From the NCBI RefSeq assembly GCF_002252755.1, contig NZ_NHOY01000105.1, forward strand, positions 48,472-112,471: DNA of 64,000 bases, read 5' to 3'. Source of the DNA: Halorubrum sp. Hd13. GTDB taxonomy: Archaea; Halobacteriota; Halobacteria; Halobacteriales; Haloferacaceae. Below, one piece after another: positions 35,088 through 43,017 of the stretch. The position numbers were made by a program, and so were the translations under genes. The notes under the pieces were generated by a model, which did no database searches, was not told the origin of the DNA, and was given only the letters and a program-made list of their open reading frames with translations. Numbering within the stretch: the stretch's first letter is position 1; each line of letters opens with the position of its first letter.

Positions 35088-35963
35088 CTACGACGAGAAG
35101 TCTGAGAGCGACCCGTCGGCGTCGTCGGATCCGTTCCGACTCTCGCCCTCGCCGGTCCGGTCTCCCTCCGCGCTCTCGTCGTCCCCGCCGCCGACCGTCT
35201 CGGGCTCGCGCCACGGGTCGTCCGGGTCGACGGGCTCGACGGCGCGGTCGAGCTCGGCGGCGGAGTAGTCGCGGTCGTCGTCGAGCAGCATCGCGAGGCG
35301 CTGCCAGCGGGCGCTGTGCTCGCCTTCCCCCTCCGGTCCGACCCGCGCGCCGCGCGTCTTGAAGAAGCGCGTGCCGCGCCCCAGCTTCGACCCCTCGCCG
35401 GTGTGGCCGTCGAAGATCGCGTCGAACTCGCCGCCCGGTTCGAGGTCGCCGACCGGGAAGTCGTGGGCGGGCTCCTCGCCGCGCTCGCGGGCCTCGGCGC
35501 GGCGGTCGGCGACGGCGCGGAAGTACTCGTCGGCGTTGGGGCCCTCGCGGGTCGACCGCGCGCGGGCGGCCGCCAGCGCGGCGTGGATCGCGCAGAGTCG
35601 GCCCTTCCACTCGGCGGGCTCCCAGCGCTCGGTAGCGAGTTCCTCGTAGCGCTGGATCGTGAGCGCGACGTCGCTGCCGGCGCGGAGGTCCTCGACGACG
35701 TAGAGGTTCAGGCGGTCCCAGAGGTTCCACGCGTAGCCGGAGCGCGCCAGCTCCCAGGCGGCCCACGCGGCGACCTCTTCGTCGGAGCGGCGCACGGCCT
35801 TCTGGAGCAGGCTGGAGACGGCGTAGCGGTTGTACCCCCCGTCGGTCTCGTTCGCCTCCTTCGGCTCGCCGAAGTCGTTGTCGCCGGTCGCGTCCGGCGT
35901 CGTGTCGGTCTCCAAGCTCCCGTCCGACCCGAACGTCGCCTGTCTGTCGTCGCCGTCGGCCAT
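35088..35963 (-). CDS. Stand-alone MgsA/RarA C-terminal-like protein
   Basis: The 291-residue protein has an acidic N-terminal tail (1-40), then a helical domain with YNRYAVSSLLQKAVRRSDEE, WAAWELARSGYAWNLWDRLN and YVVEDLRAG. This pattern of paired helices resembles the C-terminal domain of MgsA/RarA/WRNIP1 ATPases (ALQKSIRRGD...ALYWA...LWKRL...EDIG), but no AAA+ domain is present. A central basic region (GTRFFKTRGARVGPEGEGEHSARWQ) may bind nucleic acid. The C-terminal tail is disordered. It may be a DNA-repair accessory (inference). Start is the ATG at 35963. Confidence 0.6.
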   Translation of the reverse strand: MADGDDRQATFGSDGSLETDTTPDATGDNDFGEPKEANETDGGYNRYAVSSLLQKAVRRSDEEVAAWAAWELARSGYAWNLWDRLNLYVVEDLRAGSDVALTIQRYEELATERWEPAEWKGRLCAIHAALAAARARSTREGPNADEYFRAVADRRAEARERGEEPAHDFPVGDLEPGGEFDAIFDGHTGEGSKLGRGTRFFKTRGARVGPEGEGEHSARWQRLAMLLDDDRDYSAAELDRAVEPVDPDDPWREPETVGGGDDESAEGDRTGEGESRNGSDDADGSLSDFSS

Positions 35964-36116
35964 ACGCCCGCTCCCGCCGCGAGCGACTTAAAAACCGCGC
36001 GCGGCGGGCGAGATCGGAGCGAGCCGGGCGGTGCCCGAGGCGCCCGCGGTACGGCGGATCACACCTGCGCTGAAAGGGAACCCTTAAGTCGAATCCAGCG
36101 GCTATGTTTCAGTGAC

Positions 36117-36189
36117 CGCCCTTAGCTCAGCCTGGTAGAGCAGTCGACTGTAGATCGACTTGTCCCCCGTTCAATTCGGGGAGGGCGGA
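36117..36189 (+). tRNA. tRNA-Tyr (GTA)
   Basis: A complete cloverleaf of 73 nt. The acceptor stem CCGCCCT pairs with AGGGCGG, the archaeal C1-G72 tyrosine identity pair is present, the anticodon stem GTCGA/TCGAC closes a CTGTAGA loop (anticodon GTA), and the T arm is CCCCG-TTCAATT-CGGGG. No intron and no encoded CCA. TATA-like CCTTAAGTC at 36082-36090 lies about 30 bp upstream. Confidence 0.95.
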
Positions 36190-36218
36190 CTTTCTCTGCG
36201 GTGGTTAACGAATCGACC

Positions 36219-36309
36219 TAGATCGACTTGTCCCCCGCTCCCGTGAGCGGAGCGAACGGGAGGCAGCAAGTCGCCAGAAGGGCGTCTCGCCCGTTTCAAT
36301 TCGGGGAGG
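36219..36309 (+). pseudogene. Broken duplicate of the tRNA-Tyr 3' half (integration scar candidate)
   Basis: TAGATCGACTTGTCCCCCG at 36219-36237 is identical to tRNA-Tyr positions 36152-36170. TTCAATTCGGGGAGG at 36295-36309 continues the tRNA 3' half. They are separated by about 57 bp holding a hairpin CTCCCGT/ACGGGAG (36239-36262). The surrounding 36190-36512 stretch has no gene. This resembles an attachment-site copy left by an element that integrated in the tRNA 3' end, later disrupted. Confidence 0.6.
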
Positions 36310-36512
36310 AGGGGACTGACACTCAGCAACCGTGAGCGACCGCGAACGGTTGCTGACCGCGAGGGACGACCGATTCGAATTCTCGCCGACGATTCCGTTT
36401 CGAGACTCCAGACCAATCGCACAGTGATATGAGCGATACCAGTGACAACCGCGTGCTATTATATACGGATTAAGACGTCTATAATGATACTATCGCGGTA
36501 TGACGTTCGGAT

Positions 36513-37514
36513 ATGGGAACGGATCTCAGACGCTGGGTCAGGCAGGCGGCTTCTGCGGCCGCGAACGGTGATGTCGACGGTCTCATCAAAAGTCTGTTTT
36601 TCGTGTATGCCGGCGCGTGGCTTTCGGTCACTTCTCGGTATCCGATAGGCACGAACGTGTACGAACGCAACTGGGACGCGTTGATCGTTCTCGATTCCGC
36701 TCGGGTCGACGCGATGCGGGAGGTGGCGCCCGAGTACGATTTCATCGAGACCGTCGACGGCATCTGGAGCGTCGGAAGCAACTCACAGGAGTGGTACGTC
36801 CAGACGTTTCGTGAGCGGTACGCCGAGAGCATTGCCGAGACCGCGCTCGTGAGTTCGAATCCGAACGCGAGGGCGGTGTTAGCGGAACACGACTTGGGAC
36901 CGAGGGGCACGACGCCGTTCCTCTTCGCAGACTGGAGTACGGTCGACGTCGACTGTTTCGACTACGTGGAGTTCACGCGGGACCACGACCGACCGTTCAG
37001 TGACGTCTCCGACCGTACGTCGACCGTCGGAACGATACAAGGCCCGGCGTACATCACCGAGCGGGCGATCGCGGCGGGACGCGGCGAGTCCGACCGGCTC
37101 GTCGTTCAGTACTTCCAGCCGCATCGGCCCTTCGTGCACGGTCTCGTCGCCGAGGATCGGGATATGACCGACGCCGAAGAGTACCCGTACCGGTCGATCG
37201 CCGACGGCGACATAAACCGCGACGACCTGTATTCGATGTATCTGGATAATCTGCGCGTCGTGCTCGACTCAATCGAAGAGCTCCTCGAGAACCTCGACGC
37301 GGAGAAGGTCGTAATAACGTCGGACCACGCCGAACTGTTGGGGGAGCTCGGACAGTACGGTCACTTCCTCGGCGTGCCGCATCCGGCTTTAAAAAAGGTT
37401 CCGTGGGTCGAGACGACCGCGGAGGACCGCGAGACGATACGCCCCGAGGCGAAGCCAACGATAACGGATCAGCCCGACGTGCGAGACCAGTTGAAAGAAC
37501 TCGGCTACCTGTGA
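36513..37514 (+). CDS. Sulfatase/alkaline-phosphatase superfamily protein
   Basis: The 333-residue protein has the metal-binding pattern of sulfatase-like phosphotransferases: WDALIVLDSARVDAMRE (first Asp and probable nucleophile region), YFQPHRPFVHG, and VVITSDHAELLGELG with the distal Asp-His pair. The nucleophile is probably Ser in DSARVD, fitting phosphoglycerol- or phosphoethanolamine-transferase-like members rather than Cys-type sulfatases. Haloarchaeal relatives often sit in surface-glycan clusters; this one stands alone beside the tRNA scar and has lower GC than its neighbours, suggesting acquisition. TATA-like CTATAATG at 36479-36486. Confidence 0.8.
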   Translation: MGTDLRRWVRQAASAAANGDVDGLIKSLFFVYAGAWLSVTSRYPIGTNVYERNWDALIVLDSARVDAMREVAPEYDFIETVDGIWSVGSNSQEWYVQTFRERYAESIAETALVSSNPNARAVLAEHDLGPRGTTPFLFADWSTVDVDCFDYVEFTRDHDRPFSDVSDRTSTVGTIQGPAYITERAIAAGRGESDRLVVQYFQPHRPFVHGLVAEDRDMTDAEEYPYRSIADGDINRDDLYSMYLDNLRVVLDSIEELLENLDAEKVVITSDHAELLGELGQYGHFLGVPHPALKKVPWVETTAEDRETIRPEAKPTITDQPDVRDQLKELGYL

Positions 37515-37744
37515 TCGGGCCGGGAGGGCTGTACGCGCAGACGCTGAGACTGACGACGCGGATCTCGGTCAGCGAGGTGCCGGGGCCGACGGGAGCGACC
37601 CCCGGGTCGCCGCCGAGTCGGAATCCGTGACACTCGAGGGCCGTCGACCGACGGCGCGAGCGCGGTTAAGCCGACAAAAACCGCTAACAACTTATCTAAT
37701 TTATTACATACTAGTTTAATATCTATTGTGATTATTGCTTAAGA

Positions 37745-38263
37745 ATGTCCGTAGGACAGGAGCTACTCGACGTACCGTTCCCCGAGATGGTGGCCAGCAT
37801 GGGGCAGGGGATCGCGGACGCACAGAACCAGTTGGACATGAACTCGGTCGAGGTCGCCAAGACGCTGGCGGAGACCGAGATCGAGGTCGTCCCGGCGATC
37901 ACGCGGACGATCGACTCGAACGGCGACGTCACCTACTCCTCGGCGGACGCGATAGACGTCTCGCTGCTGCAGGCGGGGCTGTTCCCGACGTTCTACCGGT
38001 TCTCGGAGGCCGTCATCGAGGTCGAGATGGACATCAAGACGACCACCGAACGGGAGACGAACATCGACGTCAGCGCCGAGGCGCACGCCGGGTTCGGCCT
38101 GTGGGGCGGCAGCATCCAGACCGACGTGAGCCACAACCGCAAGTTCGGGAAGGAGGTGCACGGGACGAGCAAACTGAAGACCACGATGGTCCCGGTGCCG
38201 GAGCCGCCGTACCTCTTCCCCGAGGTCGAGACGGTCGACAACCGCACCACGACCGACGAGTGA
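37745..38263 (+). CDS. PASTA-operon protein 1 (paralogue A)
   Basis: The 172-residue protein starts MSVGQELLDVPFPEMV, with helical ASMGQGIADAQNQLDMNSVEVAKTLAETEI as the region at residues 17-47, then beta-rich VVPAITRTIDSNGDVTY and FYRFSEAVIEVEMDIKT. The C-terminal 60 residues are hydrophilic with repeating strands and no signal peptide. I do not recognise a named family. It is strikingly similar to the next gene (shared ADAQ..LD, LAETE.EVVP, TRTID, WYRFSEA.IEV). The promoter is an unusually AT-rich tract (37675-37744) with CTAGTTTAATATC. First gene of a five-gene operon. Confidence 0.82.
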   Translation: MSVGQELLDVPFPEMVASMGQGIADAQNQLDMNSVEVAKTLAETEIEVVPAITRTIDSNGDVTYSSADAIDVSLLQAGLFPTFYRFSEAVIEVEMDIKTTTERETNIDVSAEAHAGFGLWGGSIQTDVSHNRKFGKEVHGTSKLKTTMVPVPEPPYLFPEVETVDNRTTTDE

Positions 38264-38343
38264 TCGAATCGGGTCCCGGTCGCCGACACCCGAGAGCGCG
38301 GCTCTCGCCGGCGACCGCATCCGCACCCGCGACACCGACACCT

Positions 38344-38946
38344 ATGCCACTACGAGCCCATCACGTTTCCCCGCCTAGTACAGCCCGCCGCCGACCGACT
38401 CAGCCGGTCGCGGACGTCCCGTTCGACGACCTCGTCTCCCTGCTGGCCGCGGGCGTCGCCGACGCGCAGACCGCGCTCGACGCGCACAGCGCGGCGACGG
38501 GGGCGTCGCTCGCGGAGACCGAACTCGAGGTCGTCCCGTCGGTCACGCGGACGATCGACACCGACGGCTCGGTCACGGCGACGCCGGCCGCGACGGAGCG
38601 TCGGCCCCTGCTGGAACTCGGGATCACGCCCGCCTGGTACCGGTTCAGCGAGGCGACGATCGAGGTCGCCGTCGACGTGCGCGCGACCGAGCGCGAGGGC
38701 GACGACGCTCGGGGGATCGATGAACGAGCGGACGACACCGACCGACTGAGTGACGACGAAAACGAACCCGTAGACGGGCTCACGGCGAGCACGCAGTCGG
38801 TGATCGACCGGCGGCGGTTCGACCGGGAGGGCGGCTCGAACGCCCGACTGGCAGCGCGTCTCGAACCGACGCCGCTGCCGATGCGGGTCGGCCTTCCGGC
38901 GGAAGCAGAAGCGGACACGGAACGCGGAGGCGACCGTGCCGACTGA
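38344..38946 (+). CDS. PASTA-operon protein 2 (paralogue B)
   Basis: The 200-residue protein repeats the plan of the preceding one: VADVPFDDLVSLLAAGVADAQ, LDAHSAATGASLAETELEVV, PSVTRTIDTDGSVTA, WYRFSEATIEVAVDVRATER. It then carries an acidic disordered segment and ends in a short PTPLPMRVGLP region. A basic N-terminal stretch (RRRPTQP) precedes the shared domain. The 80-bp spacer from gene 1 contains another perfect 3-nt-loop hairpin, CGAGAGC/GCTCTCG at 38291-38307. Its stop overlaps the GTG of gene 3 by 11 bp, so it is translationally coupled. Confidence 0.78.
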   Translation: MPLRAHHVSPPSTARRRPTQPVADVPFDDLVSLLAAGVADAQTALDAHSAATGASLAETELEVVPSVTRTIDTDGSVTATPAATERRPLLELGITPAWYRFSEATIEVAVDVRATEREGDDARGIDERADDTDRLSDDENEPVDGLTASTQSVIDRRRFDREGGSNARLAARLEPTPLPMRVGLPAEAEADTERGGDRAD

Positions 38947-39328
38947 CGAGTGGCTCGCGCGACCGCTCTCGGAGTTCGTCCGCTCGGTCGCGTTCTCGGT
39001 CGCGGAGGGCCAGGAGGAGCTGGACCGCCGATCGATGGCGGCCCAGCGCGCGCTCGAACGGGAGATCGAGAGCGGCGAGCTCGCCTACGACCTCGACGCC
39101 TCCTGGCTCCGGTTCTCCGAGGTCGAGGCGGACCTGGAGCTGACGCTCTCGGTCGAGGGCAAGGAGATCCGGGACCCGGAGACGAAGGAGGTCCGCGGGT
39201 ACAAGCCCGTCGTGAGCGCGGTGCCGCTCAACCACCGCGTCGTCGGCGAGTACGAGGTGGACGCCGAGATCGCGAGCGAGGTCCGCCTCAAGATAGCGCC
39301 CGTTCCGCCGGAGTCGCGTCGGCCATGA
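38936..39328 (+). CDS. PASTA-operon protein 3 (distant paralogue)
   Basis: The 130-residue protein again pairs an N-terminal amphipathic helix (PLSEFVRSVAFSVAEGQEEL, then DRRSMAAQRALERE) with a beta part in the same order: SWLRFSEVEADLELTLSVEG, a loop with DPETKEVRGYKP, and two further strands ending VRLKIAPVPP. LRFSEVEADLEL corresponds to YRFSEAVIEVEM of genes 1 and 2. GTG start at 38936 lies inside the end of gene 2; its stop overlaps the ATG of gene 4 (ATGA). No signal peptide, so likely cytoplasmic. Confidence 0.75.
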   Translation: MPTDEWLARPLSEFVRSVAFSVAEGQEELDRRSMAAQRALEREIESGELAYDLDASWLRFSEVEADLELTLSVEGKEIRDPETKEVRGYKPVVSAVPLNHRVVGEYEVDAEIASEVRLKIAPVPPESRRP

Positions 39329-40641
39329 GCGACCGGTTCGACGCCAAGAGCGAATCGTATCGCATCGCTGAGACGTTTCAGTTGGAGGAGATCCCCCAGG
39401 TCGACGTCGAGAAGTTCGAAACCGTCGAGCGGGCGGCGGTCGAGCGGGTGATCACCGAGCAGCAGGAGTCGCTCGTCCGGCTCCAGACCGACGTGCTCGA
39501 CGTGCGGACCGAACGCGACGCGCTCGAACACCAGCTCTCGAAGCTGACGGACGACCGCGAGCGGCTTCAGGAGCGCGTCCGGGAACTGGAGATGGAGCGC
39601 CCGGCGCTGGAGCCGAAGACCGTCTTCTCGAACCTCGGCGCGGCGCTGGAGGCGGCCGACGAGGACCTGTCGAGCGAGCGCTACCGCGTCGACGACGTCG
39701 ACTTCACGCTCAAGGCGAACGTCACCCAGACCGAGGAGGGGGTCCGGATGCACCTCCCCTCGCTGGACGAGTCGTCGCTCTCGGCGAACCTCAGCGAGGT
39801 CTCGTTCCGGCTGCGGGCGCCCCGCACCGAACCGGAACGACCGGAGACGGAGTACGTCGACGTGCCGGAGCTACGGGGGCTGTCGCGCGAGGCCGCGGTC
39901 AGCCGGCTGACGGCCGCCGACCTCGCGGTCGGAACGGTCGAACGCGCTCCCGACCCGACGACGACGCCCGGGGCCGTCGTCGAGCAGTTCCCCGACGCCT
40001 ACGCCGTCGCCGAGCCCGGGGCTCCCGTCGACCTCGTCCTCGCCGAGGAGCCCGGCGACGATTCGGAGTCGGCCGACGAGTCGAGCGCGGAGGCGGATAC
40101 CGGCGCCTCGACCGACTCGGACGCGACGGGAGGGAGCGATTCGAACGCGGACGAACCCGCGGACGACGCGCCCGCCGACGAGACCGGAGAGGAGAACTCC
40201 GACGAGACCGCTGAGGAGAGGCCCGAAGAACGGACCGACGACGAGGAGAAGGCGCGCATGGAGGCGTTCCGCCGCGCGATCGTCGAGGTCGACCCGGAGA
40301 ACGGCTCGGCCGTCGCGGACCGACTGCGCCGCGCCGGCGTCACCGACCTCGACGCGCTCGTGAAGCGGGACCCGGAGGAGCTCGCCGAGCTGTTGTCGAT
40401 CCCGGTCGAACGGGTCCGCGCGTTACAGGAGGAGCTCGGCGGCCGCGAGGAGCCGATCGAGCTCGAATCCGTCTCCGGTATCGGTCCGACGTACGCGAGT
40501 CGACTCCGCGAGAAGGGGATCGGATCCGTCGCGCGGCTGTCGACGCTCGAGCCGGAGACGGTCGCCGAGATCACGCGGGCGTCGACAAGCCGAGCCGCCG
40601 ACTGGATCGAGCAGGCGACCCGGCTGACGGAGGAGCGATGA
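39325..40641 (+). CDS. Coiled-coil, PASTA and helix-hairpin-helix protein
   Basis: The 438-residue protein has modules in this order: an N-terminal helix, a coiled coil at about 35-95 (ITEQQESLVRLQTDVLD through LQERVRELEM), a beta segment at 120-165 whose VDDVDFTLKANV recalls the strands of genes 1-3, one PASTA domain at 177-242 (VPELRGLSREAAVSRL ... GTVERAPDP), an acidic linker at 243-310, and C-terminal helix-hairpin-helix repeats at 315-438 with SVSGIGPTYASRLREKGIG. PASTA domains usually sense peptidoglycan fragments in bacteria, which this cell lacks. No signal peptide or membrane helix is seen. It may be the scaffold of an assembly. Confidence 0.85.
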   Translation: MSDRFDAKSESYRIAETFQLEEIPQVDVEKFETVERAAVERVITEQQESLVRLQTDVLDVRTERDALEHQLSKLTDDRERLQERVRELEMERPALEPKTVFSNLGAALEAADEDLSSERYRVDDVDFTLKANVTQTEEGVRMHLPSLDESSLSANLSEVSFRLRAPRTEPERPETEYVDVPELRGLSREAAVSRLTAADLAVGTVERAPDPTTTPGAVVEQFPDAYAVAEPGAPVDLVLAEEPGDDSESADESSAEADTGASTDSDATGGSDSNADEPADDAPADETGEENSDETAEERPEERTDDEEKARMEAFRRAIVEVDPENGSAVADRLRRAGVTDLDALVKRDPEELAELLSIPVERVRALQEELGGREEPIELESVSGIGPTYASRLREKGIGSVARLSTLEPETVAEITRASTSRAADWIEQATRLTEER

Positions 40642-40940
40642 CCCTCGCGGAGCGGTTCGGCGCGTCGATCGAGGTCGCGGGACCCGACCCCGACGCGGAG
40701 GCGTTCTTCTTCGTGAAGCGTCCGGAGTCGGTCGACCACGACGCGTTCGTCACCGGGCTGCTCGGGCTCGTGGGGACGGGCGGCCGGCTCGTGCTCCATC
40801 ACCGATCGGGGTTTGCGGTCGTCCGCGTGTCCCACGACCGCGCTCGGCGGCTGCGGCGGCTTCCGTGGGTCGACAGCGTCGGCGGCGTTCGGTTCGATCC
40901 GGAGCAGTTCGCGGCCGTGACCGGCGCTCCTATCGCGTGA
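40638..40940 (+). CDS. PASTA-operon protein 5, small
   Basis: The 100-residue protein starts MTLAERFGASIEVAGPDP and contains FFFVKRPESVDHDAFVTG, GRLVLHHRSGFAVVRVSH and PWVDSVGGVRFDPEQFAAV. The alternation of short strands and helices (beta-alpha-beta) suggests an inhibitor-I9/ferredoxin-like fold. Its ATGA overlaps the preceding stop, so it is co-translated with gene 4. No family recognised. It ends the operon; the next gene (UspA) has its own TATA box. Confidence 0.75.
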   Translation: MTLAERFGASIEVAGPDPDAEAFFFVKRPESVDHDAFVTGLLGLVGTGGRLVLHHRSGFAVVRVSHDRARRLRRLPWVDSVGGVRFDPEQFAAVTGAPIA

Positions 40941-41093
40941 TCGGCGCTCCAATCCCATGATCGGGGCCCCGTCGTGTGACCGACACCCTCGTCGTGTGAC
41001 CCCTGCTCCCGTCGTGCGAGCGGGGCCATTCGATTCTCAGCGCGAGTATTCGCACCGACAGCGTATTTATCCCTCCACTGCAACTCTCCGGAC

Positions 41094-41567
41094 ATGACTC
41101 TCGTCGTGGTCCCGGTCCGGTTCCCGCCGTCGTCGCACTCGGCGGCGACGCTGCGAGAGGCCGTCCGCGTCGCCGATGAGCGCGACGCCGACCTCACGAT
41201 CCTCCACGTTGACCTGTATCAGAACTCGGGCGGCGTCTCCCGCAGCGACCTCAAGCGCGCCGTCGAGCGGCGGATCGGGGCGGTGGACCGCGCGCGGTAC
41301 GTCGTCCGACGCGGCTTCCTCGTCGAGGAGACGATCTTAGAGGAGATCGTCGCCGAGAAGGCCGACGTCGTCGTCATCGGCTCGAAGCAGGCGGGTCGCT
41401 GGCGGCGGATGGTCCAGAAGCTCCTCTCCGACCCGGACATCGACTCGTTCCTCCGGAGCGAACTCGACTGCACCGTGATCACGGTCGAGGCCGACGGCGA
41501 GGTCACGAGCAACGAGGGCGAGGAGAACGAGGCGGACGCCCCGATCCCGGACGACGGCGGCGACTGA
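41094..41567 (+). CDS. UspA-family universal stress protein
   Basis: The 157-residue protein starts MTLVVVPVRFPPSSHSAATL and has DADLTILHVDLYQN, a charged helix (SRSDLKRAVERRIGAVD) and VVVIGSKQAGRWRRMVQKLL, where the nucleotide loop departs from the classical Gly-rich form. The last 25 residues are an acidic tail. It is therefore a divergent Usp protein. TATA-like GTATTTATCC at 41062-41071 is about 28 bp from the ATG. The 150-bp region before it holds repeated CGTCGTGTGAC words (about 40970-41020) and no gene. Confidence 0.85.
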   Translation: MTLVVVPVRFPPSSHSAATLREAVRVADERDADLTILHVDLYQNSGGVSRSDLKRAVERRIGAVDRARYVVRRGFLVEETILEEIVAEKADVVVIGSKQAGRWRRMVQKLLSDPDIDSFLRSELDCTVITVEADGEVTSNEGEENEADAPIPDDGGD

Positions 41568-41572
41568 CAGAC

Positions 41573-42214
41573 TCAGTCGCCCCCGCCCCCGCCCGCGACC
41601 TCGTAGCGGCGCTCGTACTCGATGACCGTCGCGACCCGGTCGGCGACGTCGCCGCCGAACTCCCGCTCGACGAGGTACAGGGCCAAGTCGATCCCGGAGG
41701 TCACACCGCCCGCGGAGAGCAGGTCGCCGTCGTCGACGACGCGCGCGTCCACGACCTCGGCGCCCGACTCGCGCAGCTCGTCGATCGCGCCGGCGTGGGT
41801 GACCGCGCGCCGCCCGTCGGTGACGCCGGCCTCCGCGAGCAGCATGGACCCGGTGCATACCGAGGCGATCCGCGTGCCGGCCGCGTGGTGGGCCGCGAGC
41901 GCGCGGGGAACGTCCCCCTTCCGCGCCTCCGCCCACGCGCTCGCCTCCGCGTCGCGCGCGTTCCAGCCGCCGCCCGGAACGAGCAACAGGTCGGGGACGT
42001 CGTCCGCGTCCGGCTCGGGAAGGGTCCCGTCGACCCCGACGCGCGTCCCGTGGCTCGCGGTCACCGAGTCGCGCTCGCCGAGGGTCACGTACCGGACGCG
42101 CCCGGCCGGGTCGTCCCCCTCTCCGGCGTACTCCAGCGCGTAGTCGAACACCTCGTACGGACCGATCCCGTCCAGTTCGTCGAAGCCGTCGTACAGCAGC
42201 ACGTCCACGTTCAT
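41573..42214 (-). CDS. DJ-1/PfpI-family protein
   Basis: The 213-residue protein shows the class I glutamine-amidotransferase-like fold: DVLLYDGFDELDGIGPYEVFD (with the acidic residue of the active site), LLLVPGGGWNARDAE, the nucleophile elbow with Cys in ASVCTGSMLLAEAG, and LSAGGVTSGIDLALYLVE. The context Cys-Thr-Gly-Ser fits isonitrile-hydratase-like or DJ-1 superfamily members. Its reaction is unknown. It converges with the UspA gene (only 5 bp apart), and lies downstream of the SCO gene on the same strand with a 43-bp gap. Confidence 0.88.
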   Translation of the reverse strand: MNVDVLLYDGFDELDGIGPYEVFDYALEYAGEGDDPAGRVRYVTLGERDSVTASHGTRVGVDGTLPEPDADDVPDLLLVPGGGWNARDAEASAWAEARKGDVPRALAAHHAAGTRIASVCTGSMLLAEAGVTDGRRAVTHAGAIDELRESGAEVVDARVVDDGDLLSAGGVTSGIDLALYLVEREFGGDVADRVATVIEYERRYEVAGGGGGD

Positions 42215-42257
42215 ACCGACTCGAAGGGGAGCGGATGGCTTGTGCGTTCCCCCGCTG

Positions 42258-42944
42258 TCACTCCGCGGCGAAGGCGTCGGCGACCGCCTCGATGTCGCCG
42301 GCGACGCGGTCGCGGTCGATCCGCTCGCCGCGGTACGCGCGCTCGACGATCCCGTCGGGATTGACGAGCATGGTGACGACGACGTGGGTGAAGTCGTACC
42401 CGGGGAGTCGCTCGCTCTCGGTCGTCCGCTCGAAGCCGATCCCGAGCCGGTCCTCGACGACCGCCTTCGCCCGCTCCGGCGTCTCCGGGCGGAGGTAGTG
42501 CCAGTTGCCGCTGTCGAGGTTCACGCCGATCGTCTCGGCGTTCTCCCGAAGCGTCGCCGCGTCGTCGCGCTCGGGGTCGAAGGTGATCGGGAGGAAGGCC
42601 GTCTCGTCGGTCAGTCCCGCGTCGGCGACCCGCCGCTGGACGCCCACCAGCCGTCGAAGGAGGATCCCGCACTCGACGGGACAGGTGGTGAACACCCCGG
42701 TCACGATCGCGGTCCGATCGAGCGCCTCGCTGTCGATCGTCACCCCCGCGATCGGGTCCCGAAGCTCGAACGCGGGGAGTGGTTGGCCGTACGCGGGATA
42801 CGCGAGATCCTCGCTGTCCGCGAGTTGGTCCTCCTGCGGGCCGAGCACGACCCCTTCCGGCTCGTCGCCGAGCACCGAGGCGCAGCCGGCGACCGCGCCG
42901 GTCGTCGCCGCAGCGATCCCGCCGAGCACCGCTCGCCGTTGCAT
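42258..42944 (-). CDS. SCO1/SenC-family copper chaperone lipoprotein
   Basis: The 228-residue protein begins with a Tat-type lipoprotein signal (QRRAVLGGI then lipobox AGC, Cys21). The thioredoxin-like domain carries the copper-binding TTCPVECG (Cys88, Cys92) and His188 in YDFTHVVVTML. SCO proteins deliver copper to the CuA site of cytochrome oxidases or N2O reductase outside the membrane. The ATG at 42944 is preferred to the one nine codons upstream because a TATA-like GGTTATGC then sits about 27 bp away and the signal peptide starts cleanly. It shares an operator-like motif (42982-42996) with the nos-locus genes. Confidence 0.93.
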   Translation of the reverse strand: MQRRAVLGGIAAATTGAVAGCASVLGDEPEGVVLGPQEDQLADSEDLAYPAYGQPLPAFELRDPIAGVTIDSEALDRTAIVTGVFTTCPVECGILLRRLVGVQRRVADAGLTDETAFLPITFDPERDDAATLRENAETIGVNLDSGNWHYLRPETPERAKAVVEDRLGIGFERTTESERLPGYDFTHVVVTMLVNPDGIVERAYRGERIDRDRVAGDIEAVADAFAAE

Positions 42945-42981
42945 ACCGAAGTCGTCGGACCGCGCTCGCATAACCGGTCTG

Positions 42982-42996
42982 GTGCGCCCGTCGAAC
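42982..42996. promoter_or_regulatory. Nos-locus shared motif, SCO promoter
   Basis: GTGCG-CCCGT-CGAAC. It is preceded by TCTG and followed by GCGG, like the copies at 43916-43930 and 48786-48800. The near edge is 38 bp upstream of the SCO start codon. Confidence 0.55.
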
Positions 42997-43017
42997 GCGG
43001 CTCGTCGCTCGCGGGAT

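Noticed and set aside
40970..41030. Repeated CGTCGTGTGAC words before the UspA gene
   Set aside because: Short imperfect words without regular period or palindrome. Probably simple-sequence drift in GC-rich intergenic DNA.
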